DNA of 8,176 nucleotides from JBEEPE01 sp041191265 (GCA_041191265.1 JBEEPE010000349.1:1-8176); one strand, 5' to 3'. Positions 1-7,485 are shown, counted from the first letter of the stretch. The notes: generated by a model from the sequence alone, not told the origin. Translations and numbers: made by a program.

Positions 1-2221
1 CCTCCAACTTCAAACGCGGCAAATCCATCGGTTGCTGAATCCGCACGTCCACCGCCCCACGAACCGACCGAATCTCACGCAACATCTCCACTGCCAACGC
101 GCGATTCTCCTCCGTGTTCCGACCCCGAATCTGAATATCAAACGGAGCCGGCAACCCAAAGTTCAGCGTCTGCGACACAATGTCCGCCGGCAGGAAATAG
201 AACATCACACCGGGAAACTCGACCCCCAACCGTAACCGCAACCGCCGCACATACTCCTCCGTCGGTCGATGATCTCGGCTCAAGGAAACCAACACATCCC
301 CGTCCCCCGTCCCAATCAGTCCATTATTTGAATAACTCAAACTAATCCCCGACGTCGGAATCCCCGTATTGTCCAAAATACCAACCAACTCATTCGAAGG
401 AATCTCCTCCCGAATCACTCGTTCCACCTTTTCCGCAATCATCACCGCCTCCTCCAAACGCAATCCCGTCGGCGCTCGAAAATGCAACCGGAACTGGCCC
501 GAATCCACCGCTGGGAAAAAGTCGCGCCCCAACCCAGGAACCAACGCCAAAGACACCGCAATCCCCGCCACCATCACAAACAAAGAAACCATGCGGTACC
601 GCAATACCGCGCTCAAAACCGAAACATAAAACCCACGCACCCCCTCAAACCCCGCCTCGAATACCCCCTGAATCCACACAAACGGCGCCGCCCAAATCGA
701 CACACCCGCCCCACCTCCTGCGCCATGCTCCCCGTGAAACGAAGACTCGCGATAGAACCAGTGCACCATCGTCGGGATCAAAGTCCGCGAGAGGAAGTAA
801 CTCGCGAGCATCGCGAAAATCACCGCCTCCGCTAGCGGCACAAACAAATGCCGCGCAACCCCCGGTAAAAAAAACATCGGCACGAAAACAATGCAAATGC
901 ACAACGTCGACACAAACGCCGGCAACGCAATCTCCTGAGCTCCATCCAAAATCGCTCGAATCAACGGTTTACCCATGGCCATCTGACGATGCACGTTCTC
1001 GATCTCAACCGTTGCGTCATCAACCAAAATCCCAACCGCCAAGGATAACCCGCCCAGTGTCATCAAGTTAATCGTCTCCCCCAACGCGCTCAACACGAGC
1101 AACGAACTCAACACCGCCAACGGAATCGACACCGCAATAATCACCGTGCTGCGCCAAGACCCGATGAACAAAAGAATCATCAAAGCCGTCAAACCCGCCG
1201 CAATCACTCCCTCCTTCACCACCCCCTCAATCGCGTGCTTCACAAACACCGACTGATCCGAGAACTCCTTCACATGAAGGTCGTTCGTTACTGTCGCCAA
1301 CGCCTTCGGCATCTCCTCTTTAATCCCGCGCACCACATCCATTGTCGAGGCCATCCCACTCTTCAAAATCGTCAGCAACACCCCCCTCTCTCCATCCCGC
1401 CGAACCACATTCGTCTGCGGTTGTGCCCCATCCCTCACCTGCGCCACATCCTTCAAACGAACCACCGCTCCCTTCACCGTTCGAATCGGTAACTCATTCA
1501 AATCCTCAATCACCTTCGGACTCCCATTCACCTCCACGTCGTACTCTGTCCCCCCAATCTTCGCAGTACCCGTCGGCAAAATCAGATTCTGAGCCGAAAC
1601 CGCATCCACCACGTCCTGCGCATTCATGCCCATCGACTTCAACGCCGTTAGGTCCAAATCCACCGATACCACCCGCTGCTTTCCCCCATACGGCCACGGA
1701 ATCTGAGCCCCCTTCACCGTGGCAACCGCCGTCCGTATCTGGTTCAACGTCACATCGTAAATCTCACCCTCAGACATCCGATCACTCGTAATGCTGTACT
1801 GAAGAATCGGCACCGTGGACGCGTTGTACCGAATAATCAACGGGGGGGTCTGTCCCGGTGGCAGCAATCGCAAAATCGTCTGCGCAATCGCCGTCAACTG
1901 CGCCACTCCCCCATCCACCGAGGCCCCTTCTCGCAAGAACACCTTGATGATTCCCACCCCGTTGTAGCTGTTCGATTCCACATGATCGATGTCGTTCACC
2001 GTCGCACTCAACGACCGCTCATGCGCATAGATAATTCGCTGCTCAATCTCCTGCGCACTCAACCCCGAGTACTGCCAAATCACCGAAATCACCGGAATGT
2101 TGATCGATGGAAAAATGTCCGTCGGCGTCCGGAGCACCATCAACGGCGCCAACAACAAAAGAGCCAGCGCCATCACCACAAAGGTGTACGGACGCCTCAA
2201 CGCGAGACGAACAATCCACAT
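1..2221 (-). CDS. RND-family efflux pump (HAE1/AcrB-like inner membrane subunit), 3' end cut by window edge
   Basis: This is a proton-driven RND transporter that exports hydrophobic or amphiphilic compounds from the inner membrane or periplasm. The - strand reads open for 740 codons from the ATG at 2221 to the left edge. RND pumps are usually about 1030 residues, so roughly the last 300 are missing. Visible in order: TM1 (about 13-33) followed by the family-typical TPTDIFPSINIPVISVIW; a porter region (about 40-330); TM2-TM4 (about 342-407) with LAVGILVDDATVEIENVHR, where D401-D402 match AcrB D407/D408 for proton relay; TM5-TM6 (about 436-482); TM7 (about 544-562) and FFPAVDSGQF (568-577) opening the second half. 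The DD pair favours HAE1 over heavy-metal (CusA) pumps; the substrate cannot be read. An in-frame stop lies 13 codons upstream and this is the first ATG. Only a weak AAAAGG sits one base before it. No membrane-fusion partner gene lies upstream; the coiled-coil/TPR gene does, 67 bp away with no terminator between. Confidence 0.93.
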   Translation of the reverse strand, partial: MWIVRLALRRPYTFVVMALALLLLAPLMVLRTPTDIFPSINIPVISVIWQYSGLSAQEIEQRIIYAHERSLSATVNDIDHVESNSYNGVGIIKVFLREGASVDGGVAQLTAIAQTILRLLPPGQTPPLIIRYNASTVPILQYSITSDRMSEGEIYDVTLNQIRTAVATVKGAQIPWPYGGKQRVVSVDLDLTALKSMGMNAQDVVDAVSAQNLILPTGTAKIGGTEYDVEVNGSPKVIEDLNELPIRTVKGAVVRLKDVAQVRDGAQPQTNVVRRDGERGVLLTILKSGMASTMDVVRGIKEEMPKALATVTNDLHVKEFSDQSVFVKHAIEGVVKEGVIAAGLTALMILLFIGSWRSTVIIAVSIPLAVLSSLLVLSALGETINLMTLGGLSLAVGILVDDATVEIENVHRQMAMGKPLIRAILDGAQEIALPAFVSTLCICIVFVPMFFLPGVARHLFVPLAEAVIFAMLASYFLSRTLIPTMVHWFYRESSFHGEHGAGGGAGVSIWAAPFVWIQGVFEAGFEGVRGFYVSVLSAVLRYRMVSLFVMVAGIAVSLALVPGLGRDFFPAVDSGQFRLHFRAPTGLRLEEAVMIAEKVERVIREEIPSNELVGILDNTGIPTSGISLSYSNNGLIGTGDGDVLVSLSRDHRPTEEYVRRLRLRLGVEFPGVMFYFLPADIVSQTLNFGLPAPFDIQIRGRNTEENRALAVEMLREIRSVRGAVDVRIQQPMDLPRLKLE

Positions 2222-2288
2222 ACCTTTTAAGACCCAGAAAGACCCCGTCCCTCAGGCCCCGCATTCCATACGACTCCGTCCCCCCAAC

Positions 2289-5200
2289 TCACTTCACCAA
2301 CTCCTCCATCCGCGGATCACGCTGTGCCCCCAGTTCCGTAGCCCGACGATACGCCTTGCGCGCGGCATCCTTGTCCGCCGGTTTCTGCGTCGCACAAACC
2401 ACGGCGAGATTAAAAAACGCATCAGCGTAATTCGGGTCCAGCGTCGTAGCCGTTTCCAACTCCTTCCGTGCCGCATCCTGCCAACCCTTGCGGCTAGCAA
2501 CGATTCCCAAGTAGTTGTGCGCCACTGGACTGTTTTGGTTAATCACCAGAGATTGCGACAACTCCTCCACCGCTTGGTCCAGCTTATCCTGAGAGTAGTA
2601 AACAATCCCCAACGTCGAACGAGCAAACGCATCGTCCGGCGACAACTCCAACGCCTTGCGAAGCGAGACCTCCGCATCACCCAACCGACCCAATCGAAAC
2701 TGCGTCACACCCAGATTCGTCAACGCAAATGCGTTTTCCGGATTTGCTGCAATCACCTTGCGGTAAAGCTCTTCCGCTCCCGTGAAATCCCCTTTCTCAA
2801 AACGTTCGTTCGCCTGAGAAGCCAACGTGCGGGCCTCATCCGTCATTGGCGCAGCCTTGCCTCGTCCCGTTGCCGCCTGCGGCACCTTCTTGGCAACCGC
2901 CCCCGACTCCTCGTCCTTCTTCGGCGCTTCGCCCGTCGGCTTCCCCGACTCCGACTTCATCGGGCCCGACTCACCCTTCCGGGGCCCCGTCTTAATGGCC
3001 GAAATCGAAATCGCATCGTCATCAATCTCAACCACAGGCTGCTTAAACAACCCTTTCTCCTGCTCCGTCAACTGAACCACCGGTTCCCCAAGCAGCGCCA
3101 TCTGCTTGAGCATGATCTCTGACTTAATCGCAAGACGATCCGCTTCCTTCACCAACTCCTGCCTCACACTCTCACGCTCCGCCTGCTCCTTCAGCGAACG
3201 ACGCACAATCGCCTCCAGCGCAGCCCGCTCCTGTCTCAATCGTTCCTTGTCCGCCCCCGCCTCAGCCCCCTCCTTCTTCGCAGCCTCCAACCGCGCCAAC
3301 GCGTCGTCCATCCCCTTCTGCAAATCCTTGCTGCGAGCCTCCGCCTCGTCCGCGCGTTTCTTCGCGTCCGCCAGTTGTTTCTTCGCCTCGTTCACCGCAG
3401 CAGTCATCTCCGTCATCCGAGAACCACTCCCCTTCCCCTCCTCGCGCGCCTGCTCCAAATCTTTGGAAATCTTCGCCAGTTTTGCTGCAGCCTCCCGATT
3501 CTCCGCCTCCAACCGCTCCACCGTTCCTCGCGCGTCCTTCATCTTATCTGCCATGGCAACCGCGGCATCACGCTCGCCAGCCAGCTTAGCCAAAGCCTCC
3601 TTCGCCTTCGCCGCCTCAGCCGTAATGGCCTCATTTCGCGCCTTTTCCTCAGCGACCGCCTTCTCCGCACGGTCCTTCTCACGCATCGCCAACGCCGCAT
3701 TCACCTCCGCCTTCGCCAACTTATCCGACTGACCCTGCAACGCCTTGACAATCGCTGCCTCTCGATCCGCCAAAGCCTTGGCAATCACCTCGTCTTTTTC
3801 CTTCTGCGCATCGGCTAGAATTTTTGCCCGCTCCTGCTCCAACTTGGCCGGATTCATTCCCGGCCTCGCTTGAACCTCCGCTTTCAACTTCGCATAAGCC
3901 GCATCCTTCTCCTTCACCGCAGCCGCAACCGCCGCCTCGCGCTCCTTTAAAGCATCCGACTGCATCTTCGCCTTCTCGCGCTCCACTTGGGCCGCCGCTT
4001 TCTCAGCCTCCGAAGAAGTCGATTTCATCGCCTCTTCCGCCTTCGCCAGCGCCTTCTGCGCGGCATCGCGCTCTGAAGACAACTTTTTCAAATCCAACAT
4101 CGCGGTATCTCGCTCCGTCCGAACTTTCGCCAACTCACCCGCCGATGTCTTCAACTCCGCTTCAGCAGCCTCTTTAGCCGCCTTCAGCTTAGTGTAGGCC
4201 TCCTCCTTCTCTTTCACCGCAGCTGCAACTGCAACCTCCCGCTCCTTCAAGGCATCCGCCTGAACCTTCGCCTTATCCCGCTCCGCCTGCGCAACCATCT
4301 TCACCGCCTCCGATGAACTGCTCTTTATCGTCTCCTCCGCCTTCGCCAGCGCCTTCTGAACTCCATCCCTCTCCGCTGCCACCTTTTTCAAATCCGCCGC
4401 CACCGCATCCCGATCGTCTTTCAGTTTCTGAACCTCCCCCGACATCGACTTCATTTGCGCCTCCACCTTCACCAACGACCGCTCCGCCGCGTCCTTATCC
4501 GCCACCGCCTTCTTCATCCCCTCCTCAGCCGTCACCCTGCCCTGCTTCTCCGTCACCAACGCCTGATTCGCACTCTCCAAATCCTTGCCCGCTCGAGAAA
4601 GTTTCCCCTGCAAATCGCTCACGTCCTTAATCGCAACCTCCAGCTTCTTCGTCGCCGAATCCCGCTCCTCCACCAACGACAAAATCCGCTCCTGCGCCTG
4701 ATTCAATCGCCCCGACAGCCGCTTCTTCAACTCATCCGCCGCATCCAACTCCGCCCCAATCTCCCGCCGCTGCTGCCGCAACCGGTCTCGCTCCGCCTCC
4801 AACCCCGCCAAATCCACCGTGCCCTTGGCCGCCGAATCCTTCGCCTCCATCAACGCCTTCTCCGTCACCTGAACACGCTGCTCCAACATCTTCGCACTCT
4901 CCTCCGCCTTCGTGCGCCGCCCATCCGCCTCGTTCAACTGCTGCAACAAATCCTGCTTATCCTTCCTCAACCGCGAGGCCTCCTGACTCGATGACTGCAA
5001 ATCAATCTGAAGCTGACTGAACTGACGCTGGATCTCGGAAAACAGGTTCTTCACCCCCCCTACAGGCCCCCCCGAATCCCCCTCCATCGGTGCCGATGGC
5101 AAACCCGAAACGTCAACACTCTTAGGTTTCGATCTACCCGATTCCTCCCCCGCAGAAGGAGGAGATGCAGGCTTCTCCGCCACCTCGCGAACCGGCGACA

Positions 5201-5480
5201 ACCGATCCAACGCCTGCTTCGTCAGCCGCGTCCGGTGCTTCACAATGTCCGGTTCCCACTGGGGATACTTTTTCGCCAAACCGTCCAACCCCTTCAACAC
5301 CGCCTCATACAAATCAGCCGCTGCCCCCAAGTTGCCCCTTTTCTCAAAAGACTCAGCCTTCTGGTAGTCGCTGAATAACCCGACAAATACCTTTTGCCCC
5401 TCATCCGGCGTCTGCGCGTGCAAGGGAGAAAAAAGCAGTCCGATGCACCCGGACACGATAAATGGTAATTTTGTCCTCAT
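2289..5480 (-). CDS. Exported coiled-coil protein with C-terminal TPR repeats (about 1063 aa), function unknown
   Basis: I do not recognise a named family. Taking M1 at 5480, residues 1-22 look like a Sec signal peptide (RTK, hydrophobic stretch, SPLHA then Q). Residues 26-95 are helical and TPR-like, 103-143 a Pro/Ser/Gly linker, about 146-797 a nearly continuous Lys/Glu/Ala-rich coiled coil with a proline break near 540 (QARPGMNP), 798-882 a charged low-complexity linker, and 883-1063 about five TPR-like units (for example NPENAFALTNLGVTQFRLGR and SPDDAFARSTLGIVYYSQ). TPRs bind proteins, so a periplasmic or outer-membrane scaffold is likely; this is inference. The frame stays open to an ATG at 5570, but that start would overlap the divergent methyltransferase gene and bury the signal peptide 30 residues in, so I chose 5480. 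No Shine-Dalgarno sequence is visible. The coil carries an internal duplication at 3876-4415. The RND pump follows 67 bp downstream, probably in one transcript. Confidence 0.88.
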   Translation of the reverse strand: MRTKLPFIVSGCIGLLFSPLHAQTPDEGQKVFVGLFSDYQKAESFEKRGNLGAAADLYEAVLKGLDGLAKKYPQWEPDIVKHRTRLTKQALDRLSPVREVAEKPASPPSAGEESGRSKPKSVDVSGLPSAPMEGDSGGPVGGVKNLFSEIQRQFSQLQIDLQSSSQEASRLRKDKQDLLQQLNEADGRRTKAEESAKMLEQRVQVTEKALMEAKDSAAKGTVDLAGLEAERDRLRQQRREIGAELDAADELKKRLSGRLNQAQERILSLVEERDSATKKLEVAIKDVSDLQGKLSRAGKDLESANQALVTEKQGRVTAEEGMKKAVADKDAAERSLVKVEAQMKSMSGEVQKLKDDRDAVAADLKKVAAERDGVQKALAKAEETIKSSSSEAVKMVAQAERDKAKVQADALKEREVAVAAAVKEKEEAYTKLKAAKEAAEAELKTSAGELAKVRTERDTAMLDLKKLSSERDAAQKALAKAEEAMKSTSSEAEKAAAQVEREKAKMQSDALKEREAAVAAAVKEKDAAYAKLKAEVQARPGMNPAKLEQERAKILADAQKEKDEVIAKALADREAAIVKALQGQSDKLAKAEVNAALAMREKDRAEKAVAEEKARNEAITAEAAKAKEALAKLAGERDAAVAMADKMKDARGTVERLEAENREAAAKLAKISKDLEQAREEGKGSGSRMTEMTAAVNEAKKQLADAKKRADEAEARSKDLQKGMDDALARLEAAKKEGAEAGADKERLRQERAALEAIVRRSLKEQAERESVRQELVKEADRLAIKSEIMLKQMALLGEPVVQLTEQEKGLFKQPVVEIDDDAISISAIKTGPRKGESGPMKSESGKPTGEAPKKDEESGAVAKKVPQAATGRGKAAPMTDEARTLASQANERFEKGDFTGAEELYRKVIAANPENAFALTNLGVTQFRLGRLGDAEVSLRKALELSPDDAFARSTLGIVYYSQDKLDQAVEELSQSLVINQNSPVAHNYLGIVASRKGWQDAARKELETATTLDPNYADAFFNLAVVCATQKPADKDAARKAYRRATELGAQRDPRMEELVK
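3876..4415 (-). repeat. In-frame internal duplication, 300-bp period, within the coiled coil
   Basis: Two tandem units start exactly 300 bp (100 codons) apart. The gene-upstream unit begins at 4415 (DRDAVAADLKK) and the downstream one at 4115 (ERDTAMLDLKK). The first 80 residues of each agree at 55 of 80 positions by hand count, sharing for example QKALAKAEE, DALKERE and AVAAAVKEK. The similarity is also clear in the DNA: 4021-4060 against 4321-4360, and 3901-3960 against 4201-4260, differ at scattered bases, many in third positions. Weaker, partial copies appear to flank them: about 4420-4520 on the gene-upstream side, and about 3735-3850 on the other, where AKLEQERAKILADAQKEKDE resembles the second half of the unit. 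The unit is thus a 100-residue coiled-coil module that has multiplied and then diverged. Confidence 0.85.
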
Positions 5481-5539
5481 AAACCGAACAGCAACACACC
5501 ACACTATCCGCAAAAGATTCACCCACGCAACGCTGACGA
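5481..5539. promoter_or_regulatory. 59-bp divergent intergenic region with a weak candidate promoter for the coiled-coil gene
   Basis: This gap lies between divergent start codons (5480 on -, 5540 on +), so it should hold control elements for both genes unless they extend into coding sequence. On the - strand a weak sigma70-like pair is readable: TTGCGT (5525-5530), a 16-bp spacer, and GATAGT (5503-5508, four of six consensus bases). That would place transcription start about 15 bases before the 5480 ATG. I see no convincing + strand promoter, no clear operator palindrome, and no Shine-Dalgarno sequence for either gene. The promoter assignment is tentative; the divergent arrangement is certain if both starts are right. 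Confidence 0.3.
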
Positions 5540-6517
5540 ATGCAACGGCCACGCTCCGCCCAACGCCCATCCCTCCACAGACTCCCGGCCCCGCCCCGAA
5601 CGGAGATTGCCACTTGGATTACCCCCAACCACTACCGCTCCCTCCTCGAACAGAAAACAAACGCCCTTCGGCTCGCCCACATGCCCTCAGGTTGGGTGGA
5701 CCTCCTCGGCAACGACATCATCCTTCATCACACCGCCCCCGAAGGAATCCAAACCCTCGCCAATCAACTCCCGGATATCCTTCCAACCTTCGACCTCCAC
5801 CCCCAAAGAATCTTTCAACGCATTCTCCCGCGAAAAAATGAGGACCGGTCCAATCCCGTCCTCCTCCAAGGTGACCCCAGCCTCCCCCTCCAAACCCACG
5901 TTCTCGAAAACGGACTCCTCTTCGAACTCGACTTCACCGCGGGCTACTCCACGGGCCTCTTCCTCGACCAACGCACCAACCGGCGCTACCTCGAACAAAC
6001 CGTCCGCCCAAAACGCCTGCTGAACCTCTTCGCCTACACCTGCGCTTTCTCAGTCGCCGCCGCACGCGCAGGAGCAGAAACTTGCAGTGTCGACCTGTCC
6101 CGCAAATCCCTCGACCGCGGGAAATCCAACCTCATCCTCAATGGCTTCCCCGCCGACCCGCACCGCTTCTACGCCGATGACGTGATGGACGTTCTCCCCC
6201 GCCTCGAACGCAGAAAAGAGCAGTTCGACTGCGTCATCCTCGATCCCCCAACCTTCTCGCGAGGCAACAAAGGTCGCCGTTTTCAAGTCGAAGATCATCT
6301 CGGGGAAGTGCTCTCCGCCGTCATCCCACTCTGTGACAGAAACGCCTCCATCTTGCTCTCCACGAACTGTACCTCCCTCAACCAGCGAACCCTCGAGGCC
6401 ATCGCCGCCCACACCGTTCGCACGCACCGACGCGGCGCCTCCTACCACCAAGAACCCCTCACCCCAGACCTTCGCGGCCCCGCCATCTCCACCACCACTT
6501 GGATTCACCTCCGCTGA
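5540..6517 (+). CDS. Class I SAM-dependent methyltransferase, RlmI/RlmK-like (probable 23S rRNA methyltransferase)
   Basis: The 325-residue product has a Rossmann methyltransferase core of the type found in RlmI (m5C1962 of 23S rRNA) and the RlmK half of RlmKL (m7G2069). Visible motifs: TGLFLDQRTNRRYL (138-151), the element preceding the core in this family; SAM-binding motif I NLFAYTCAFSVAAARAGA (162-179); acidic loop VDLSRKSL (184-191); YADD (211-214); DPPTFSRG (235-242); and LLSTNCTSLNQ (272-282). DPPTFS resembles RlmK, while C277 falls where RlmI has its SCS cysteine, so base and site are not decided. There is no N-terminal PUA domain and the protein is shorter than RlmI (about 396 residues). 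The start is fixed by a TGA at 5534-5536 just upstream; the first 21 residues are Arg/Pro-rich and outside the recognisable domain. No Shine-Dalgarno sequence. The 3' end overlaps the convergent DedA-family gene by 13 bp. Confidence 0.88.
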   Translation: MQRPRSAQRPSLHRLPAPPRTEIATWITPNHYRSLLEQKTNALRLAHMPSGWVDLLGNDIILHHTAPEGIQTLANQLPDILPTFDLHPQRIFQRILPRKNEDRSNPVLLQGDPSLPLQTHVLENGLLFELDFTAGYSTGLFLDQRTNRRYLEQTVRPKRLLNLFAYTCAFSVAAARAGAETCSVDLSRKSLDRGKSNLILNGFPADPHRFYADDVMDVLPRLERRKEQFDCVILDPPTFSRGNKGRRFQVEDHLGEVLSAVIPLCDRNASILLSTNCTSLNQRTLEAIAAHTVRTHRRGASYHQEPLTPDLRGPAISTTTWIHLR

Positions 6518-7149
6518 ACCCGACCACGCCCCCCCGTCAACCGCAACATCACCAGATATCCCGCAGCCAGCGCCACACACGCCCCCACAATCCAAAGCGT
6601 GTCCGCCTTAATCGCCCGCACCAACGCCGCAGGGTCTGCCAACAAATCCGGGTGTAACCGCGCCGCCCGTTCGCCCGCCCACGCCAAAACCGCGCACCAA
6701 ACCGCCGCACCAACCGTGGTCACCAGCGAAAACCCTCCAAACGGCATCCGAACCAACCCCGCAGGAATCGAGATCACATGCCGCACCACCGGCAATAACC
6801 GCGCTAAAAAGATTCCGGTTAAACCAAACCTCCGCATCAAAACTTCCCCACGCTCCACCTTGGCCCCATCCAAAAGCACCCACCGCCCCCACCGATCCAG
6901 AAAACTGCGCCCCACCATCCTCGCCGCCAAATACGTCAACGCAGACCCCACCCAAGAACCCAACGTCCCCGCAATCACCACCCCCACCAAACTCATCTCA
7001 CCACGCGCCGCCAAAAATGCCGCCGGAGGAATCACCACCTCGCTCGGCACCGGAAAAATCGAACTCTCCATCGCCATCAAAATCGCCACCCCCCAATACC
7101 CCCACTCCCGAACCCAACCAAACCAAGTCACCAACCAATCGTGCATCAT
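6505..7149 (-). CDS. DedA-family (VTT domain) inner membrane protein
   Basis: DedA proteins are polytopic inner-membrane transporters; some members recycle undecaprenyl phosphate or move phospholipids and support membrane potential and antimicrobial-peptide tolerance. The 214-residue product has the normal length. Hydrophobic N-terminal helix, then MESSIFPVPSEVVIPPAAFL (27-46) with E28, P33, P35 and E37 of the re-entrant loop; helix about 53-75; FLARLLPVVRHVISIPAG (114-131) with R117, P120 and R123, the arginine pair spaced six residues as in YqjA/YghB; helices about 136-160 and 184-204; basic tail. The longest reading begins at a TTG (7152) formed by the end of a T tract; adjacent ATGs at 7149 and 7146 are better starts, and I use 7149. 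No Shine-Dalgarno sequence is possible because T9 precedes the start. An intrinsic terminator ends at the start codon, so expression is puzzling. The stop codon lies inside the 3' end of the convergent methyltransferase gene. Confidence 0.92.
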   Translation of the reverse strand: MMHDWLVTWFGWVREWGYWGVAILMAMESSIFPVPSEVVIPPAAFLAARGEMSLVGVVIAGTLGSWVGSALTYLAARMVGRSFLDRWGRWVLLDGAKVERGEVLMRRFGLTGIFLARLLPVVRHVISIPAGLVRMPFGGFSLVTTVGAAVWCAVLAWAGERAARLHPDLLADPAALVRAIKADTLWIVGACVALAAGYLVMLRLTGGRGRVQRR

Positions 7150-7150
7150 C

Positions 7151-7177
7151 AAAAAAAAAGGGTGCCAGGCGGCACCC
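7151..7177 (-). terminator. Rho-independent terminator between the small membrane protein gene and the DedA gene
   Basis: On the - strand the sequence forms a perfect 7-bp stem, GGGTGCC with GGCACCC, closed by a four-base loop GCCT, followed immediately by nine T residues (A9 at 7151-7159 on +). The stem arms are 7171-7177 and 7160-7166 on +. It lies 23 bases after the stop codon of the 7201-7485 gene, the expected place for its terminator. The U tract runs to within one base of the DedA ATG at 7149, so it also occupies the whole immediate leader of that gene. There is no T tract on the other side, so it is directional. Confidence 0.88.
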
Positions 7178-7200
7178 CCTCGTAAACACCCAATCCCAAC

Positions 7201-7485
7201 TCAGAAAATCTCCGCATCTTCCGCCAACCCAGAATCCGTCCGAATCGAATCCAACCGGCGCCGCACCCCACTCTCCGACTCCGGCCCACGCCAAACCTTC
7301 ATCACCGCCCCCACCACCACAGGAACCGCCAGTAACGCCCCAATCGTCAGCAACGTCGTCGCCGTCGTCTTCTGAGTCGGCCGCTGCAACTTGCCCGCAA
7401 TCAACAAACCAATACCGCAACCCACCGCCGTCTGTGTTACCGTCAGCAACCCCGTATTCAAATTCTCCGTCGAACGTTGAGACAT
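7201..7485 (-). CDS. Small two-helix membrane protein, function unknown
   Basis: The 94-residue product is not recognised. It shows two likely membrane helices, about 12-31 (GLLTVTQTAVGCGIGLLIAG) and about 43-64 (TTLLTIGALLAVPVVVGAV), joined by a short basic turn KLQRPTQK, then a charged soluble tail of about 30 residues (VRRRLDSIRTDSGLAEDAEIF is its end). The basic turn and basic residues after helix 2 are compatible with more than one topology. No catalytic motif is visible. I call it real because the hydrophobic helices are coherent, codons follow the G-rich pattern of the other - strand genes, the divergent polymerase X gene leaves a normal promoter gap, and a strong terminator follows 23 bases after the stop. 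The start is the ATG at 7485; no Shine-Dalgarno sequence precedes it. Confidence 0.72.
   Translation of the reverse strand: MSQRSTENLNTGLLTVTQTAVGCGIGLLIAGKLQRPTQKTTATTLLTIGALLAVPVVVGAVMKVWRGPESESGVRRRLDSIRTDSGLAEDAEIF

Noticed and set aside
2222..2288. Possible terminator or promoter between the coiled-coil gene and the RND gene
   Set aside because: Only a short direct repeat (GGGTCTT twice on the - strand) is present; no stem followed by a T tract and no convincing promoter boxes.
2097..3122. Long + strand open frame (341 codons) opposite the TPR region
   Set aside because: It is antisense to a protein with clear TPR repeats, its Arg/Leu-rich translation resembles no protein, and it exists because the opposite GC-rich gene has few stop-generating codons.
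3106..4994. Several + strand open frames opposite the coiled coil (for example 3106-3732, 3375-3818, 4455-4994)
   Set aside because: They are mirror images of the repetitive Lys/Glu/Ala coding sequence, giving Ser/Ala/Phe- or Leu/Arg-rich translations without domain structure.
5445..5480. Possible lipobox VSGC in the coiled-coil protein's signal peptide
   Set aside because: The cysteine would be residue 12, leaving too short a hydrophobic region for a lipoprotein signal; cleavage after SPLHA is a better fit. It stays a minor alternative.
5481..5570. Upstream ATG (5570) giving a 1093-residue form of the coiled-coil protein
   Set aside because: It would overlap the start of the divergent methyltransferase gene and place the signal peptide internally; the ATG at 5480 gives a normal signal peptide.
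6599..7375. + strand open frame of 258 codons opposite the DedA and small membrane protein genes
   Set aside because: It spans two well-supported - strand genes and the terminator, and its translation is Thr/Pro/Ala-rich with no motif.
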